Positions 41,101 to 57,370 of a DNA stretch of 64,000 nucleotides are shown here, piece after piece (positions within the stretch are counted from its first letter, which is position 1; every line of letters starts with the position of its first letter). Both the position numbers and the translations under genes were made by a program. Origin of the DNA: Antennarius striatus (taxonomy: Eukaryota > Chordata > Actinopteri > Lophiiformes > Antennariidae); NCBI RefSeq assembly GCF_040054535.1, contig NC_090789.1, positions 6,676,697 to 6,740,696 on the forward strand. The letters are read 5' to 3'. The notes beneath the pieces are model-generated. The model saw nothing but the letters and a program-made list of their open reading frames with translations. It did not search any database and had not been told where the DNA came from.

Positions 41101-44100
41101 GAAAATTTCCCACTGGATCTTGATGACCTTTCGTGTGGATATTGGACCAAGGAAAATTCTCAATTTTCAAGGAAATGTTGCTACATATATAGATTACAAA
41201 TCTCATGTTCTTTTTTTTTAAATAATAAAACCCAAAAAAAGTCCATGAAAATAAAACATACATGGACAGCTTATGATGTTCAGATCAGATCTGTTGTACT
41301 GATCTGATCTTGGAGGAGATTCATTTGTTTGGGTCACAGTATGGAACATAAATCGGTAGAAACATGGGACTGTTTCCAATATGTGGCTGAAATAATACAC
41401 ATTCAAACTCTTTCAGAAGGATTTAATACATCTGTTATGTCTTAATGAATTACTGGGATGACTCACAGAACTGTGTGGTGTTAAAATGACAGTAAAGCAA
41501 CATATTCTGGGTGACATCGTGCTTTATAGTATGAAATACTATATCTTAGCCATGTTTGGTAATTTTCTTGCTGCCGTAGTGTTTGTGTTATTTTCCTGAG
41601 CAGATCAGTATCAAAAACTACAAATTTCTCTCATCCCACACCTTCTCATCTCGAAGCAGAACAAACCCCTTTTTGTCTGTGTGACACACACTAAGGTTTA
41701 AATTTGGAAACCCATTTGTGTCATTCATTGTCAATCTGATGACTTGGAATGGGAACATGCTGGCCAACTGTTAAAGCCTTAGCATACTAATTACTGCTGA
41801 TGAAGTTCATTTTATTCATAGTGGCATGTTAGCTTCACAGTTGAATTCCACAAACATCGCAAATGCCGTCAGAATTATCTGCAATGTTCCTGTTTTGCAG
41901 GTTTTTTGATGTCACAGCGTTTTCTACAGCTTTCATTTGTGAATTGATTAGACTTAAAAATTCAGCCAAAGTAATGATTTCTGACAGTTTTAGGTCCTTC
42001 TGGAAATTATTCCAGGAAGAAGAAATAGTTTGAAAGCTTTTTATCCCTTTGACTCTGGGGACTTATATTTAAAAAAGAAAAATGAGCACAGACCGCATTA
42101 CTTTTGGTTTTTACACATGTATGTAGAAAGAAGAAAAGGACGCAGCACAAGAAGAACCTGACTAACGTTCAGATATCTCTAAAACAACATTACAGGAGCT
42201 TGCGTCATCAATAAATTCGATTTACGTGATTGTGATTGACGTGAATGTTCACCCACTCAGTAAACTCCATCTAGACTCGATTAATCCAAAATAATCCCAA
42301 CAGGTAAAGCTTTTTTTTTTTTTTCGTTCTTAAGCCACATCAACAAACAACAAACTGAACTGAGACTGAAAAATGGCAAAGCGACACAGTGATTTGTTTT
42401 GGCTCAGGAGCCTTGTTCCATTCTGTGAAATGGGTTTGCAGACTACTGGAGTGAAGCGCTCTCTTTTATGTGACTATGTGCTTTGCAGTGAGAAAGGGGG
42501 GAAAAAAATGGCTTTCTATAATCACCGACCAGCTATATGGCCCAAAAAAAAAAAAGAAAAAAAAATATTGGCAACTGTTTTTTGTGCAGAACATTAAAAA
42601 GAGAGCAAGAGAGAGGGGGCAGAGGGAGACGTTTCTGACCGCAACTCATAAACCACACTTTATTTAGACTGGCGTGCACCCATTATTTGTTCACAGGGCC
42701 TTTCAGTCAGTCTGAGGGAAATATGTTCCAGCATCTGGGGGGACGAGAGCGAGGGAAAGGGGGATGGAGGGGGGGGGAGAAAAAGAGAGAGAGAGAGGAG
42801 GTGGGATGAACTCTTGCCAGGTGTCGGCTGTTGCCATGGAGTTCCATCAGGCGACTCCATTGCCGCTCGGCAGGCTCATCAGAGACTGAATGCCAATGGG
42901 AGGGCGTTTGCGGTGTGGAGAAACCGAAAGTGGCTCTAAAGCACTGGGCTTCCAGCCTACGGGAATGTATAGAATGTGACCTGTTTGTGTGATATGTGAT
43001 TGACAGCGGTAGTCTAGAGCTATATGCACTCAATGCTGGCTTTTTCACTGAAGTGCAAACAAGAGAGTTGGGTTTAAAATACAGCCTCATAATTCCTTGA
43101 TTTTCTGGTGAGCAGACAGATTTTTTTAAGATGCGTTCATGGCAGGAATTAAGATGTCAGCTCCGCATCCATAAAACATGTTTCTCTTCAAATCCCAAAC
43201 TTCAGTGACATTTAGTTCTGACCACTCTCATGCTGCTATGGTATGAATGGTTTGCATTATTGTTATTATTCCAAGCAGAGTTTCCACATTCATGAATATT
43301 GTGCGGTATTGCTGCAAAATGTCACCATCGTCATCTCTGATACGCAAAACATCTCAATTCGCCTATCGTACTGCTCTGTTGCTACTGTACATATTCACAA
43401 AATGAACATGCCTAGCTCGCTGCAACTCTTAGCAACTGTTGCTATGTGTAACATTGTTGAACTCCACCTCTAGCTCGCTCTTCAAACGGGAATGACTAAT
43501 CCATCTCGGAGCGCAGTGAAAGCTCTTGGTGAGGCCTCTGAAGCCGCTCGACGCCCCCCGTGACCCTCTCCTGGATGTTTCCTCATTACTTTATAATGTA
43601 TTCACGCTTATGCTTCCATGGGCGCTCACCCTAGCCTCGTAATGGGAGGAAGCAGTGAGCTGTTCCAATGCATACGAGCCTGGCACAATTTGCACTTCAT
43701 TTTATTAACAAAAAAACAGCCAGCCAAGCTTTTGGCGCTGCCTCGCCACAGCTCACCCGGCTCCAACGTGCACCGCCGACAAATTTCCTGCAATGTGACG
43801 ACAGGATAGAGTCTCTCAGCATCAGTGGGGTACCTCCGCTGGCCCCCTGGAGACGCTGTCATTATGCGTGTTTGCAATCATGTGAGCTGAATACCTTGGC
43901 TGGAAGCGAGGGAGAGCTCCCGACTGAGGATAAGAGGAGAGGGGAAAGAGATTGAGAGGGAGAGAGGGGGAAAGAATGAATGTTTCGGCTCCTCGGCTGC
44001 GCTTTGAGATTTTCTGAAATGCATGTGCTATCATAGCAATGTTGTGTTTACCGCAGCAGGAGGCGACCACAGAGTCACACAGTCGAGAGGCGCGGAAACG

Positions 44101-45680
44101 CCAGACACAGTAAAATGAGCAAAATACATACATTAGGACTCTGTATTCACCACACACACAAGCCGAATTGAGGAGCAAAACTCATTTCAATATAAATGGA
44201 TGACAAGCAGGGTTTGTGTGTCTTTATATAAGCTTTTAAACATCTCTTTTTTAGCTCTCCCCATGGAAATATCCAGCAGAAGCCCAGAGACGAGTTTTGC
44301 TGGGAAGTCAGGATGTCAATGTTAATTTTCTTTCCGTTGCTGAGGACTCTCTCTCGGTCTCTCTCTCTCTCTCAGAGGACCGGGCTCCCTCCCCCATGGT
44401 CACCGTATTTCCAGTCAAAGAGGCTTTTCTGTTTCCAGTCCTCTTCATCGTGCAATCAGACATTGAGGAACATCTCTGCGTCGAGCTGCTCCACGGACCC
44501 GGAGTTTTGCAACATCTGGGGGCTGTATTGATTTCTCATGAGGAAGGGGTTGGTTTTTTCCCAGTGTGGTATTTAGAGCAGCTACTTTACTACGCTGACA
44601 GTCTTCTGCTTTGACTTTCTTGCCAGTTTTTTTTTTTTTTTTTTTTTTGATGACAGGATGTAGTGGGCTATCTGCTCCTCACACACAGACCACAGTCTGA
44701 GCAGGAAGTTTAGTTGGGAGGCCCATCAAAGAAGGGTGCCAATGTGTGGACAAAATTCACATAAAGCGTAAACAATTAAGATTTTAGTTAGGGGTGGGAG
44801 AAGACGTCAGGAATTAAAGGTTGTCTGGATGAAGTTCTCCATGTTCTGCTCAGAAACCTTGGTTCATAACTTATGCAAACCTCCCACAGCAGCATTTTAG
44901 TTCTTTCTCTGCATTTTTCCTCCAAAAAATGTCTACAGAAAGAATAAAAAATTAAATCAACACAAAAACACCAGAGAAACTTGTCTTGTCTTGTCTTGTA
45001 GTTGGATTTTATTCGGTCACAAATGATGAAATTAATCCGGAAGGTTTCACTTTCACATGGCATATTCATTTACAGTTGCACAAGATTTGTCTGCAGTCAC
45101 AATAACAGTCAGCTCACCTAACACACAGTTTAGTTTAGGTACACATCCTTGTGAATTAATTTAATATTAAAAATACATTATAATTATAAAGAAACAGACA
45201 TTTCAAATCAGTGTATTAAAAACAGAGCAAAAGGTGAACCTTTAATTTAATGTCCCACCACCAGCCTAAAAACAACAAAATATTCCATTTACAATAATAG
45301 AAAAGGGGAAAATGAAACAAACTAGGGAACATGTGATAGGATGGCTTGAAAGAAACCTGTGAATTGATGTATGGCTTATTTATATATTTTATTAACCATG
45401 CAGAACACATACAGGATGCACACTTGCCTTTGGCCTGGAAAATTTCCAAGCCATAAGACAACATCTGAAACTGATTTCTCCGGAGTGCATGTGCAGGCAG
45501 CAGAGTTGCAGGGTGAGGTCTAAACAGGGAAAAGACAAAAATGACAGGGATTTCATCATTGAATCCCTTTAGCAGGCCACTGACACATGAATGAGGGCAA
45601 AGAGAGAGAGAAAGTGAGGGAGGGGGCAGGAAAAAAAAGAACAGACAACCAATTTGGGAGTAATGCAACTAAAAACTGAC
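38141..45680. other. gene desert, no gene seen
   Basis: Chance open frames only. Contains T-runs (42,311-42,324; 44,626-44,649), GA-rich tracts (42,595-42,790; 43,900-43,980) and a small perfect 10-base inverted repeat at 41,282-41,310. The stretches 42,700-43,070 and 43,480-44,100 are GC-richer and unique, so possibly conserved. Confidence 0.45.
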
Positions 45681-45890
45681 AAGTGTAATTTCATCCATCT
45701 GGGCCGATGTGTAAAAAGCGCTGCTCCGAACATTCCCCATGATTCCCCTTGATTGATCTTCCCCTGGTCTGAAACACCTATTATTAGCCACGAGCCTAAT
45801 AGCACCAGGATGGCTCAGCGCTCTCCCAGGGGCCAATTCTCCGGTCATCTGCCCCTCACTCACCACAGCTGTGGAAACCAACCAGGGAGA
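45681..45890. promoter_or_regulatory. possible conserved non-coding block
   Basis: Unique sequence with symmetric short motifs (CTATTATTAGCCACGAGCCT then AATAGCACC) followed by a long GGGA/GAGA-rich tract. Candidate enhancer by character only. Confidence 0.3.
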
Positions 45891-45894
45891 GGGA

Positions 45895-46150
45895 GGAGAG
45901 TCAAGGGGGGGGAGGTGAGGATGTGTTGCTGCCAAGAGGGGCTGGAGGAGGGAGATAGGTGGTGGGTGAGGGAAGGAAAGGGGGGAGAGAAGTGTGGGGT
46001 TAGGGAGAGGGAGCGAGGTTGAGGGGAGAGGAAGAGAAAGGCAGAGTGGGTATGAAGAGGAATATGGAGAGGATGGAAGAGAGATGGAAACCAGTCTGTA
46101 GGATGGGGGGGGGGGGTGAAGCAGAGGAGGGATACAGGAGAGGGAGAATA
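45895..46150 (+). repeat. GA/G-rich low-complexity tract
   Basis: Purine-rich low-complexity sequence with a G-run at 46,106-46,115. Long open frames on both strands are composition artefacts. Confidence 0.85.
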
Positions 46151-46159
46151 AAGGAAAGA

Positions 46160-48490
46160 CAAAGAGAAAAAAAATTATTCAGAGGCATTTACAAAGAATT
46201 TTAAAAATCAATTACACCTTTTACTGCTGGAAATAAAAACATCATCAGCATAATTTCACTAATTTAATTATTCAAGTAAGACCTGTGAAAAGCTGATTAC
46301 TGAGACACGATGCCTGACTCATTTTTAAGGTTTCAGGTGAGAAAGCTGTGCTTACGCCAGACATGCAAACATGCAGGACACCAAGAAGAGCCAACTTGTT
46401 GATATTGAATTAATACTGCAGGTCACTCAGCAGTTCAAGGATGGTCACTTTTTTCCTGACACGTTGTCGTTTTGTGGCCTTTTTCTTTAATGACGCTCAT
46501 TTGAGATGCTTCAAACAAGACAAATCCATTTTCAACATGTGGAATTAATTATGAAATGGTTTATAATGCTCTATTATGTAGTTGTGTGCCTGTTTCTGTT
46601 TATTAATAAATTCCTCTATAACAATAAAACCCTCTGAGAAAAATCAAAGTGCAGAGCAGTGTGACTGAACAGATACTAGGTGATAAAATATATGTTCTAA
46701 TGGAGTTATACATTGTTGAAGAATAAATGCATTAAATAATAAATGATATATCATTTATTTATATACATTTAATGAATGGTTCATAACACTGTAAGGTTGT
46801 GCTAAATAAGGGGAATTCATTGTGAGAAGAAGAGAGTCAACATAAATCAGACCATTATCAGATGATAAATATTAAATCACAGTCTTCCAAGTCCTAAAAC
46901 CAGATATGACGTTCTGACACTCAAAGTCAGATTTCAGGCATAAGAAAGTTAACAGCAGGAAACTGAGAATTTTTAATTGCATTCTGGTTCTTTTTAGTGA
47001 TTTTGCAGTGGATTAAGTTCAGAAGTCATTTGTTAATCGCCCGTTCATTCTCCTTGATAGAGTGAGCCCTCAGGTGAGCCGTAATGCATTTTCAAGGGTA
47101 ATAACTGGCTACCTTCACTTCACCCAAATGGACAAAGTCCCAAAAAAAAAAAACCCCACTCAAATCCGACAGTTCAAAGCAAATGAAAATAAATGCTGTC
47201 AGAGCTTCCCATGCAACAAATTAGTAACTGTGATATGATGGTGCTGGCTGATCTTTTGGCCAAATAATTAAGACGATCCGAAGCATATCAACTCTCCATG
47301 GTTTATATGACTTTAATTTTTTTGTATGGTTTGATCCATAAATTATGACCTTCTCATTTCAAGAGTAAAACACTTGTCGTAACGCTGCAGGTCAAATTTA
47401 AAAGGCCATAGATGAGATTTATTCCATCAGTCTCTAATTTTGAAATATCTTATATTGATCATACTTAATGATTAAGTTTAATCCAGATTTTTTTTTTTTT
47501 TAGCTGAGACTAAAGGTCTGTCAAAAAAATTTTATTTCTTCAGAAATTGCTGGTTATGTGGGAATATTTTAGAGATTAACAAACAGAAAATACACGATTT
47601 AAATGTATAACTGAACTGGGGATGTAATGAATGTATAGGATGATGATGAGGAGCAACAAAAGAAGCACCGAGAGCCACATAATAGACTTTAATTATGTGT
47701 TTGATTGCTATGTATAAATGTGCACAAAAATTTCTTTGATAGCTTTTATATTTTTTGCATGGAATTAGAATGTGTAACAAATAAGGTAATCTCATGCATA
47801 TTCAATGGGGAGGTTTCTTTGTTCAGTCTTTGCACATATTTGTCTTCATGAGTAGTTATATTCCTTTTGATGCAAAATTAGACCTACAATTTGACTTTGG
47901 GATTGCAGGCCCACTCCTGCTGATAAATTCTAGATTTTTGCATGAATAAAAGACATTTTATTAAATTCATCCAACTAAATTCATTCAAGACAATGATTTG
48001 AGAGACCAGAGCTCAAGAACAAACCAAAACCCAACATGATCTGAAATGCAGTTTCAGGTAGGAGTGTCTAAGGGTGCAGCAGACAAAGGTGCACAGCTAT
48101 CACCTGACAAACGCCAACAAACCACAGCTCCTGAGAACCAGTGCGGGGTCTGAGAACACCACACCATAATTCACCAGGTGTGACTCCTTTTCTCTTTGCT
48201 TTCGTTCCGCCTCAGTTAACACCATGCTCTTAAATTTCAACCTCTTTTATTTTGCAGTCATTGTTGATTGTTGCGTGCAGCATTTCCTCCGCAACAGCAT
48301 TCATTCCTATACAAGATCCAGGGCTTTCCTATAGTGCACACTGTTTTATTATCAGCTGTATCTGAAGGTGTTTGCTCGTGAGAGATGCATCTTCTAAATC
48401 CTCCCTGCAGGATTTTCTTCATTTTGTTTCTCGTCTTTTCTTCTTCTTCTTTTTTTACAGTAAAAGTTTCCTCATGAAACACATTAAAGC
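46160..48490. other. gene desert; possible regulatory block 46,970-47,330
   Basis: No gene seen. The block 46,970-47,330 includes GCAGTGGATTAAGTTCAGAA and TTGTTAATCGCCCG, and is unique and repeat-poor apart from an A-run at 47,142-47,153, so could be conserved. Confidence 0.35.
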
Positions 48491-48495
48491 TACTT

Positions 48496-48749
<254 letters not shown>

Positions 48750-50400
48750 AGATTTGTGTTTAAAAGTCACCTGACCTAAATAATGTACACTGTTCTGAAG
48801 CTGAAAACATGATCCCTCTCTCCAGAGTGATATTTTTCCATGAAATTTTAAACAAGAAACAACATCTTCACTCGTCGGACACAACATGACCCGAACATGA
48901 TTTAACTTCCGTCACCTGAGTGTGAGCCTCACTGCTTGTTCATTGAAATCTTGCACACGCAGATACAACACGTGTTTATTTTGCAGATGCAAAATTTATT
49001 TTAAGTGAGGCAAAAATTAAAATGCAATTAACATTGGATACGTTAGATGACGGATGGAGAACATTTAATGCCAAGAAGGAATTGTGTCATTTTTGTTTAA
49101 TTTTGTTATTATTTTCTCACAAAGCAATTGTAAAAATGCGCAAATACGCCGACTCATATTAACTGTTTTTATATTTTATCACCATGTATTTTGTCTTTGC
49201 TCAATAAAACAACAATAATTGCACAAAATTCTTCGAGAAGAGGTGGTCTCATTTTGGGTTTTTTCGACAAGATGCATAGTTTTTTCAGTTATACAGTAAT
49301 TTGATAATGCAGTGATTGAGTAATTAGATTTAGTATGTTGCTTATAGAATACCAAACCTCATAAAGAATGTAGCAAAACGGGGAGGGGGGGGAAAATTTA
49401 CCACTGCAACAATCTGGCTCCTATGAGGGCTGATATAATTATGGTGGGACATTTAGAATCGTTCCACATTTTATTCTAATACAGTGCGTGGTGAAATCTC
49501 GAGCCTGTGGAGGGCTTTAAACCACCTGCCTGCACCGACCCAGCCAGTCACCACCCACCCCCATCCGCCCCCACCAACACGCAGGCTGCACTGATGATGG
49601 CCTCACCACAGGATCTGCCTGTATCACTGATAAATAATCCTCAGATTAAAGTGAATTGTAGGCCTATAGGCTACTTTAAGGGAAATAATCTACACCGAAG
49701 GCCTTCAAACGCCCTCTATCCTGCATATTATGCTCGTGTTTAAAACCCCTACCGTAAAAATGTGTTTTTTATTATTTTTTTAATACTGGTATAATAATGT
49801 TTTACACATGCTTTTCCACATGCTTGTCTTGAACACAATATACTGTATACCAAATGCAAGATTTAAGCATATTAAAATGGGTTTTTTAACCTAATTACGC
49901 ATTAAGTTTGAACATATTTCATATCAAGGAAATGGTCAACACTTTTTATTTTTACATTTAATTAAACTTTTAATCAAACAATACAAGTGTAGTTGTGATT
50001 CCATTTTTTTAAATGTATGACTAATGTATTTTTGTCAAGATAGAAAATATCAAACAACACAACACGTGGACCTAAGTAAGAAAAAGGAGTCTTTTCTAAT
50101 TTTGAGACATGTTTTATAATTCCAACCTTAACCTGATCCGTACTGCGCATGTGCTGCGACAACAGCTGCGATAAGGAATGGAAGTGTACCACTTGTTAGC
50201 TATGAGGTTTTAATCCTGGATGTAAATAAGACTTTGAAATACAAATATTCTGGATTTATGTCGTGATTTAATCTACATCTATTGAAAAACTATGCAATCA
50301 GCTGTATATCTAGTTTTTACTCTTTGTCATATAACCAAATGGGCCTGTCTAAGCGGGCATTTGAATAGGCCGCTTAAATTTAGTGGGTGAAAAACAACGC
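48750..50400. other. intergenic, no gene seen
   Basis: AT-rich sequence with a G-run near 49,380-49,391. No recognised exon or element. Confidence 0.5.

Positions 50401-50475
<75 letters not shown>
50401..50475 (+). repeat. AAT trinucleotide microsatellite
   Basis: About 25 AAT units, uninterrupted. Confidence 0.97.
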
Positions 50476-50611
50476 TAAACTAACAGGTTGGTTACCCGGT
50501 TATTATATCTTATACTGTATATTTTGATCAAGAAGCTTTTCCCCCCTCATCCCTCTGATGGTTAAATATATCAGGAGTTCACTTAATGCTCCTTAAATAT
50601 GCATTCATAAT

Positions 50612-50612
50612 T

Positions 50613-50656
<44 letters not shown>

Positions 50657-50698
50657 CCCCCCCCCTCTCTCTCTCATTCTCTCGCTCTCTGTCAAGAC
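50612..50698 (+). repeat. CT/C-rich simple repeat
   Basis: CT units to 50,654, a C-run to 50,665, then more CT units. Confidence 0.93.
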
Positions 50699-50699
50699 A

Positions 50700-51720
50700 G
50701 ATGAAACGCAGCTCTAATTATTCCAAGGGGTTGGGAAATAAATGATTGTCTTTGAAGCAGGCCTCGGACTACATTAGAAGCCAACCATGTGATTTGCAAC
50801 TGTTGAAGTAAAAACCTCTCACTGCTGCTGCTGCAGGAAAAAAAAAAAAAAAACGGGAAATGAGGAGGGTGGATTCTCGGCAAAAGAAAATGGTATCTTT
50901 GTTTGCTCCCTTTTGTTTATCAGGGGATTCTTTCTCGTTTTTCCTCTTTTTCCATTTTTACTAATTCATTTCAATGGCTTTCAAACTGGAAAATGGAAAT
51001 GTTACTCCTGCCCTCTATTTCAGCGGCAGCGTCCTGGCAACAAAGCAATTTTCTATCATCAGGGATAAACGGCATCGAACAGTACATTCTGTAAAAAAGA
51101 GCCCATGATTGCTAGCCTTCCTGTCTGTCATGTATCGACCAAATCCTCTCCTTCAAGACCGACCACTATGCTGTCAGACCTAATAATGTCTCGTATTAAG
51201 TCAGGGGAGGAAAAGAGTGGGACCAATACACACCCCGACACTGACTTTCACTCTTATTTGTCACCTATAAAAAAAAAATTCAGATCAACTTTTTGGATGC
51301 ATCCTTTGCGTCCTGAACGTATAGAGAAGAATAATGAAAATGATCTTCTGGACCTGAAGCTGCCAATAAAAACACAAAAAGCCTGAATCATTTTCTGTCT
51401 TAGTAATAACAATGTGAACAAACATATAAACAAGCTATTTCCGCGTCCTTTTGTTGTTTTCGATCTATGTTTTCTTTTTTATTATTTCAGGAACAAGTAA
51501 CACGTGTTTTTGCGCAGGGAACCCGAGCGATCACTCAGGTGGAGCTAAATATGGAGCGAGAGAAGGCGACAGGAGAAACGAGCAGTCTTAATTAGAACAC
51601 GGGCCCTGAGTGGGACCAGAGCAGCCTCAGTCGTGCCAAATCAAATCCATTAGCTTTGGATAGACTGTGAAGACCCAGTGGCGCAAGTCCTGCTTATTTG
51701 TTGACCTTTTACTCGACTAC
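50700..51720. promoter_or_regulatory. possible conserved non-coding sequence upstream of dlx6a
   Basis: Two unique stretches, 50,700-51,080 (with GCTCTAATTATTCCAAGGGG) and 51,500-51,700 (with GTCTTAATTAGAACACGGGC), contain homeodomain-type cores. The rest shows nothing. Inferred only. Confidence 0.3.
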
Positions 51721-51970
51721 CGTCAAGCTGCGCATGCATGGAGGGTTCATCTGAAGGCCCTTTACCACGCATGTGCCTTTTTTCTTGTTTTTACGCACGA
51801 CATAATGTTTTATGATGCAAAATTTAAACAGACGTCTGCAGCGGAGCGTGTGATTATTATTATTTTTTCCTTGTCATAAATATGCATTAATTTGTCTTAA
51901 CTTAGTTGCTTCCATTTACGAAACGCACCAAATCGTTGTATTTGCGGGTTTGCGTTTACTCGCTGTGCGT

Positions 51971-52144
<174 letters not shown>

Positions 52145-52659
52145 GGGGTCCGTCGGAACGGACTTACATTGAACCATGTTATACTGACATCATACATTTG
52201 CGCTTCCCAACGCTCTGCTGCAGAGTTGGAGATCCATCGACCTCTGTCTCTGTGCAGTGCCATGACTTTCGTTTTGGGGAGAAGGGAGGCAAATTCTGCC
52301 CTGATAAACGTCAGTGTCCCCAATCGCCGGATCCCTGAGCAACCAAGGAGGTGGCTTTGCTTTCCAGTCAGTCAAGAGCTGTTTGGTGGACCGACCGCGA
52401 AACGCCGAGCCACTCACTGGAAAAGCTGTGTCTTCCTAGAGTTTAGGGTCCCATATTATGTTTTTTTTAGATATGATTACAATGTCAGACAGAAGGGAGG
52501 GAATTAGTTGTATTCATACTTTTTTAACTGGTCTAGAATGTGGATCCAAATTGTGCTTCAGTTCCTTTAGGTGGCTTTTAATGTCACACATTCTGCGAAC
52601 AAAACTTTTAAACGGATAGTGGATACCTCAACCAGGTTACACCTATGAACGCGGTGGGA

Positions 52660-52920
52660 AATATTCTCATCTTTAATATCAGGCAGAAAATGTCAGGGAA
52701 ATCCCGGGTCTGGAGTGATTTTAGAGAGTCATTCATCAGCGTTTATAAGACAGCTGGAAATAAAGGCCACTTCTGTTAAACCACCACGGCCATTGATTGT
52801 ACTGAAGGTCAATCATCTACTTAGGGGCAAAGTGATTTCTAGATTTGAAGCTGAACGCTGTTCATTTTCTGATTGACATTTTGATTAAGTCAAATATAAA
52901 ATTATTTCTCTCCAAAGCAG
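52660..52920. promoter_or_regulatory. possible conserved non-coding block upstream of dlx6a
   Basis: Unique sequence with ACGGCCATTGATTGTACTGA and ATTGACATTTTGATTAAGTC, carrying Sox/homeodomain-like ATTGAT and ATTA cores. About 2.7 kb upstream of dlx6a. Confidence 0.35.
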
Positions 52921-53659
52921 AGCTTTGAACTCCCTGGTCAGAGTACCACAAAAAAAAAAAAAAAGGAATGTGTGGCAGGTGAGGCGTGCGCGATGTTTGC
53001 TTCCAAATGTTGCAAAAACGCAAACCCATTTCCAACCAAATAATCAGTTATTATAAATCCTGTCCGCAGACAACATCCTCTGGCCTTCAGGCCGGATATT
53101 TCTTCCTGCGCCTTGTAATTAGACACAACTGTTAGCGCGCACTACATCTTAAACATAAGGTCGAGTATATGTCATGTTCTCCAGATTCAAACAAATCTGC
53201 TCTTTCACCACTTCACTTAATCTCAGTGTTCCTTGAAATACCCCCAACCCCCCCCCCCCCCACTTCTCAAACATGCCCGTAAGACACCCGCACTCTTTTT
53301 CCCGCAATTAAATAATCCTGCGGTGGCACACAGGTGATGCTGGACAAGAATGAAGATGTCTCATCCAACGTAGCCCGATGATTTTGTTGATTTTTTTTTT
53401 TGATTTTTTTTTTTAGCCTAGAGGGCAGCAATCGCTGTCATCGCTGCAAAAACATGTATGTCTTTGTAGTGGCACTCAAAGGCGATTAGAAAAGGTATAG
53501 GATCTGGTTTCTCCTCTGCGTGTCCAAGTGGAACGCGGGAAGGAGAATTGGCCACTATGTGTGACCACTGAGGGGTGACCAAGGTGTACCTGAGTCCCGC
53601 AAGGTCTACACGGCGCAAAAACACACATATCAGAGGCAATAAAATCATTCACCGGTGCC

Positions 53660-54240
53660 CGTGAACATAAAAGAAGCTCTTACCTGCAGCCAGCTTCTGA
53701 TCTCTAATTGGGAAAAAAAATCAAAATTTATCTCAAGGAGTCCAGAAATTATAAACAACCTATGTGGACGCATGCGGCTCACCACCTTATACCACAGTGC
53801 TCCTCTCTTGATCCACTGCTGTAAAGTGATTATCCGGCTGGGTTGAGCACTTTTAAATCCCACAAAGTAAATAACAACCGTAGCTGGCGATAATAGCAAG
53901 GTACCGAGTTCTTGTTACCGAAAAGGAGAAAATTGAAACTAAACGCTGCATTTAGGGAACCATTTTTGATAAGAGGATAATTGAGGCGACACTGGCGTAT
54001 AATTAGTGGATAATTTATGCTATATCCACTTTTATTCCACCCTCCCAAAATAAATCCAGTCCGTAATAATTGCAGGCGAATTGTTCTTAATTTTATAGCA
54101 GCAATTTGAGTAAAGTGTGGCCGCTAATCAAATAGGTTTTCCTAGTAACTTGATTGCACCCATAATTATTTTTTCATGTCGTTTTGGGGTGAAATCGCTG
54201 AACGCCGCTGTTGAATGTGTGGAGATGGCGTAGAAAAAGA
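53660..54240. promoter_or_regulatory. possible dlx6a upstream enhancer, rich in ATTA cores
   Basis: Unique block holding GATAATTGAGGCG, GCGTATAATTAGTGGATAAT, CCGTAATAATTGCAGGCG, GTTCTTAATTTTATAGC and CACCCATAATTATTTTTTCA, i.e. at least six ATTA/TAAT cores in under 300 bases (53,970-54,175). It lies 1.4-2 kb upstream of dlx6a. The character matches Dlx regulatory DNA, but no experiment or alignment supports it here. Confidence 0.4.
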
Positions 54241-54859
54241 TCAGACCTTTTGAATCAGAATTTTATTCTTATGTGTGAATAAAGCATCGCAGCCCTACGA
54301 GGCAAACTGTATAATTTACATATATTGAGGACCCCATCAGTCCTCATATTACAGCAGGGATAAAAGATACTGTCAGTTTATCACGGTATCCACCCTTCTA
54401 TCTGCAAAATAACCTATTGTACCTTAGGCATATTGTTATTTGATGTGTCACATGAGTTCTATTTTGAATTGTCTGAGGATCCTTAATCATATGGTCAGTA
54501 GCCTCAGGAGAAACGAACAGTTATAATAGTCTATATGTTACCTCCAGAGCGGAGGTATCTGTTCATTAAGAACATTAATCATAATTATTCATTGTAAAAA
54601 AAAATTTTTTTTTTAAAGCAAAGAGTTGAAAACCTTCAGATTTCACAGTTGGGGCAATGTTCATTCAGAAGGCTGGTCCACCTGTCAGCAGGTTCATTGA
54701 CATTTAACAGATCCCTTTTCAAGCAGCTGTAAATAAAGATGTATTTTCTTTTTTTTTAATGATACCACTGGGACTATTCAGCATGCATATTATAAAATAT
54801 TTATAGATTTTATCAAAGGAACATTAAATGACTAAACGATTACGGATTACATTCGATGA

Positions 54860-55000
54860 TTCTTTATTTCCTTCTGTGTGGCAGCTAATAAATAATTTAT
54901 TGGCATGTAGTCTGAGAATCAATTTTCCAGTTTAATATCCTTTAAAATGAGGTTTGTGTGATGCTTCTCTTTAAGTCATTAATGCCTGTGGAGAGAGGGA
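54860..55000. promoter_or_regulatory. possible conserved block near dlx6a promoter
   Basis: Unique sequence with GCAGCTAATAAATAATTTAT and AAGTCATTAATGCC. Between here and 55,600 lies the presumed dlx6a promoter and 5' UTR, with a CCAAT motif at about 55,281. No TATA box was confidently placed. Confidence 0.3.
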
Positions 55001-55601
55001 AAAAAAAAAGAATCCACCTATAGACTCGTTCATCACGCTAAATCAAAGTGCGCTCTATGTGTTGCGCATCATGTGTAATTTGGGGCTTTGGGTAAAAAAT
55101 CTAAACCGACTCGGCGTTTCCAAAAGAGCTGGTTTTTGCGTGTGAAGCTTGTCTGTTGGAATTACGCGTCGTTCCCACCATATATTATTTTCCCCATAGT
55201 TGCGGTGGGAACTGGTAAGGTGGGTTAACTCCAGCTCAAGTCTCCGTGAAAGCGCAGAGCTATGATGACGTTGGGTTGGATGACCAATAGGGAGGCGCTG
55301 CCCTTTGGAGACAAACCATTTTACTTGTAGTGTCTGCATCAAGTCTGAAAGCAAGGGCTCAATTTTAACAGAATCCACCTAAAATCTCACCCTTAACTTA
55401 TGCCTATACCTTCCGGCTCTTGGAGCCAGAATATCACGGGACAAAGGGGAAAATAAAGCCGCCTCCGGAAAATTCGGGTGCTAATAGGACAATATCTGTT
55501 CGCTGTGGAGAGGGAGAGAGACAACACCACAGCGAGAGAGAGAAACCCCATTTGGTCTTGAGAGAGAGTGGGGGGTGAGTGCTCTCAAGGCAGAAAATTC
55601 G

Positions 55602-57370
<1,769 letters not shown>

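Noticed and set aside
55055..55378. 107-codon minus-strand open frame upstream of dlx6a
   Set aside because: No recognised domain or repeated sequence signature; it lies in promoter-proximal DNA and is likely chance, though conservation was not tested.
55575..55601. Upstream GTG as an alternative dlx6a start
   Set aside because: The family N-terminus begins MMTMTTMADG, matching the ATG at 55,602; GTG starts are not expected here.
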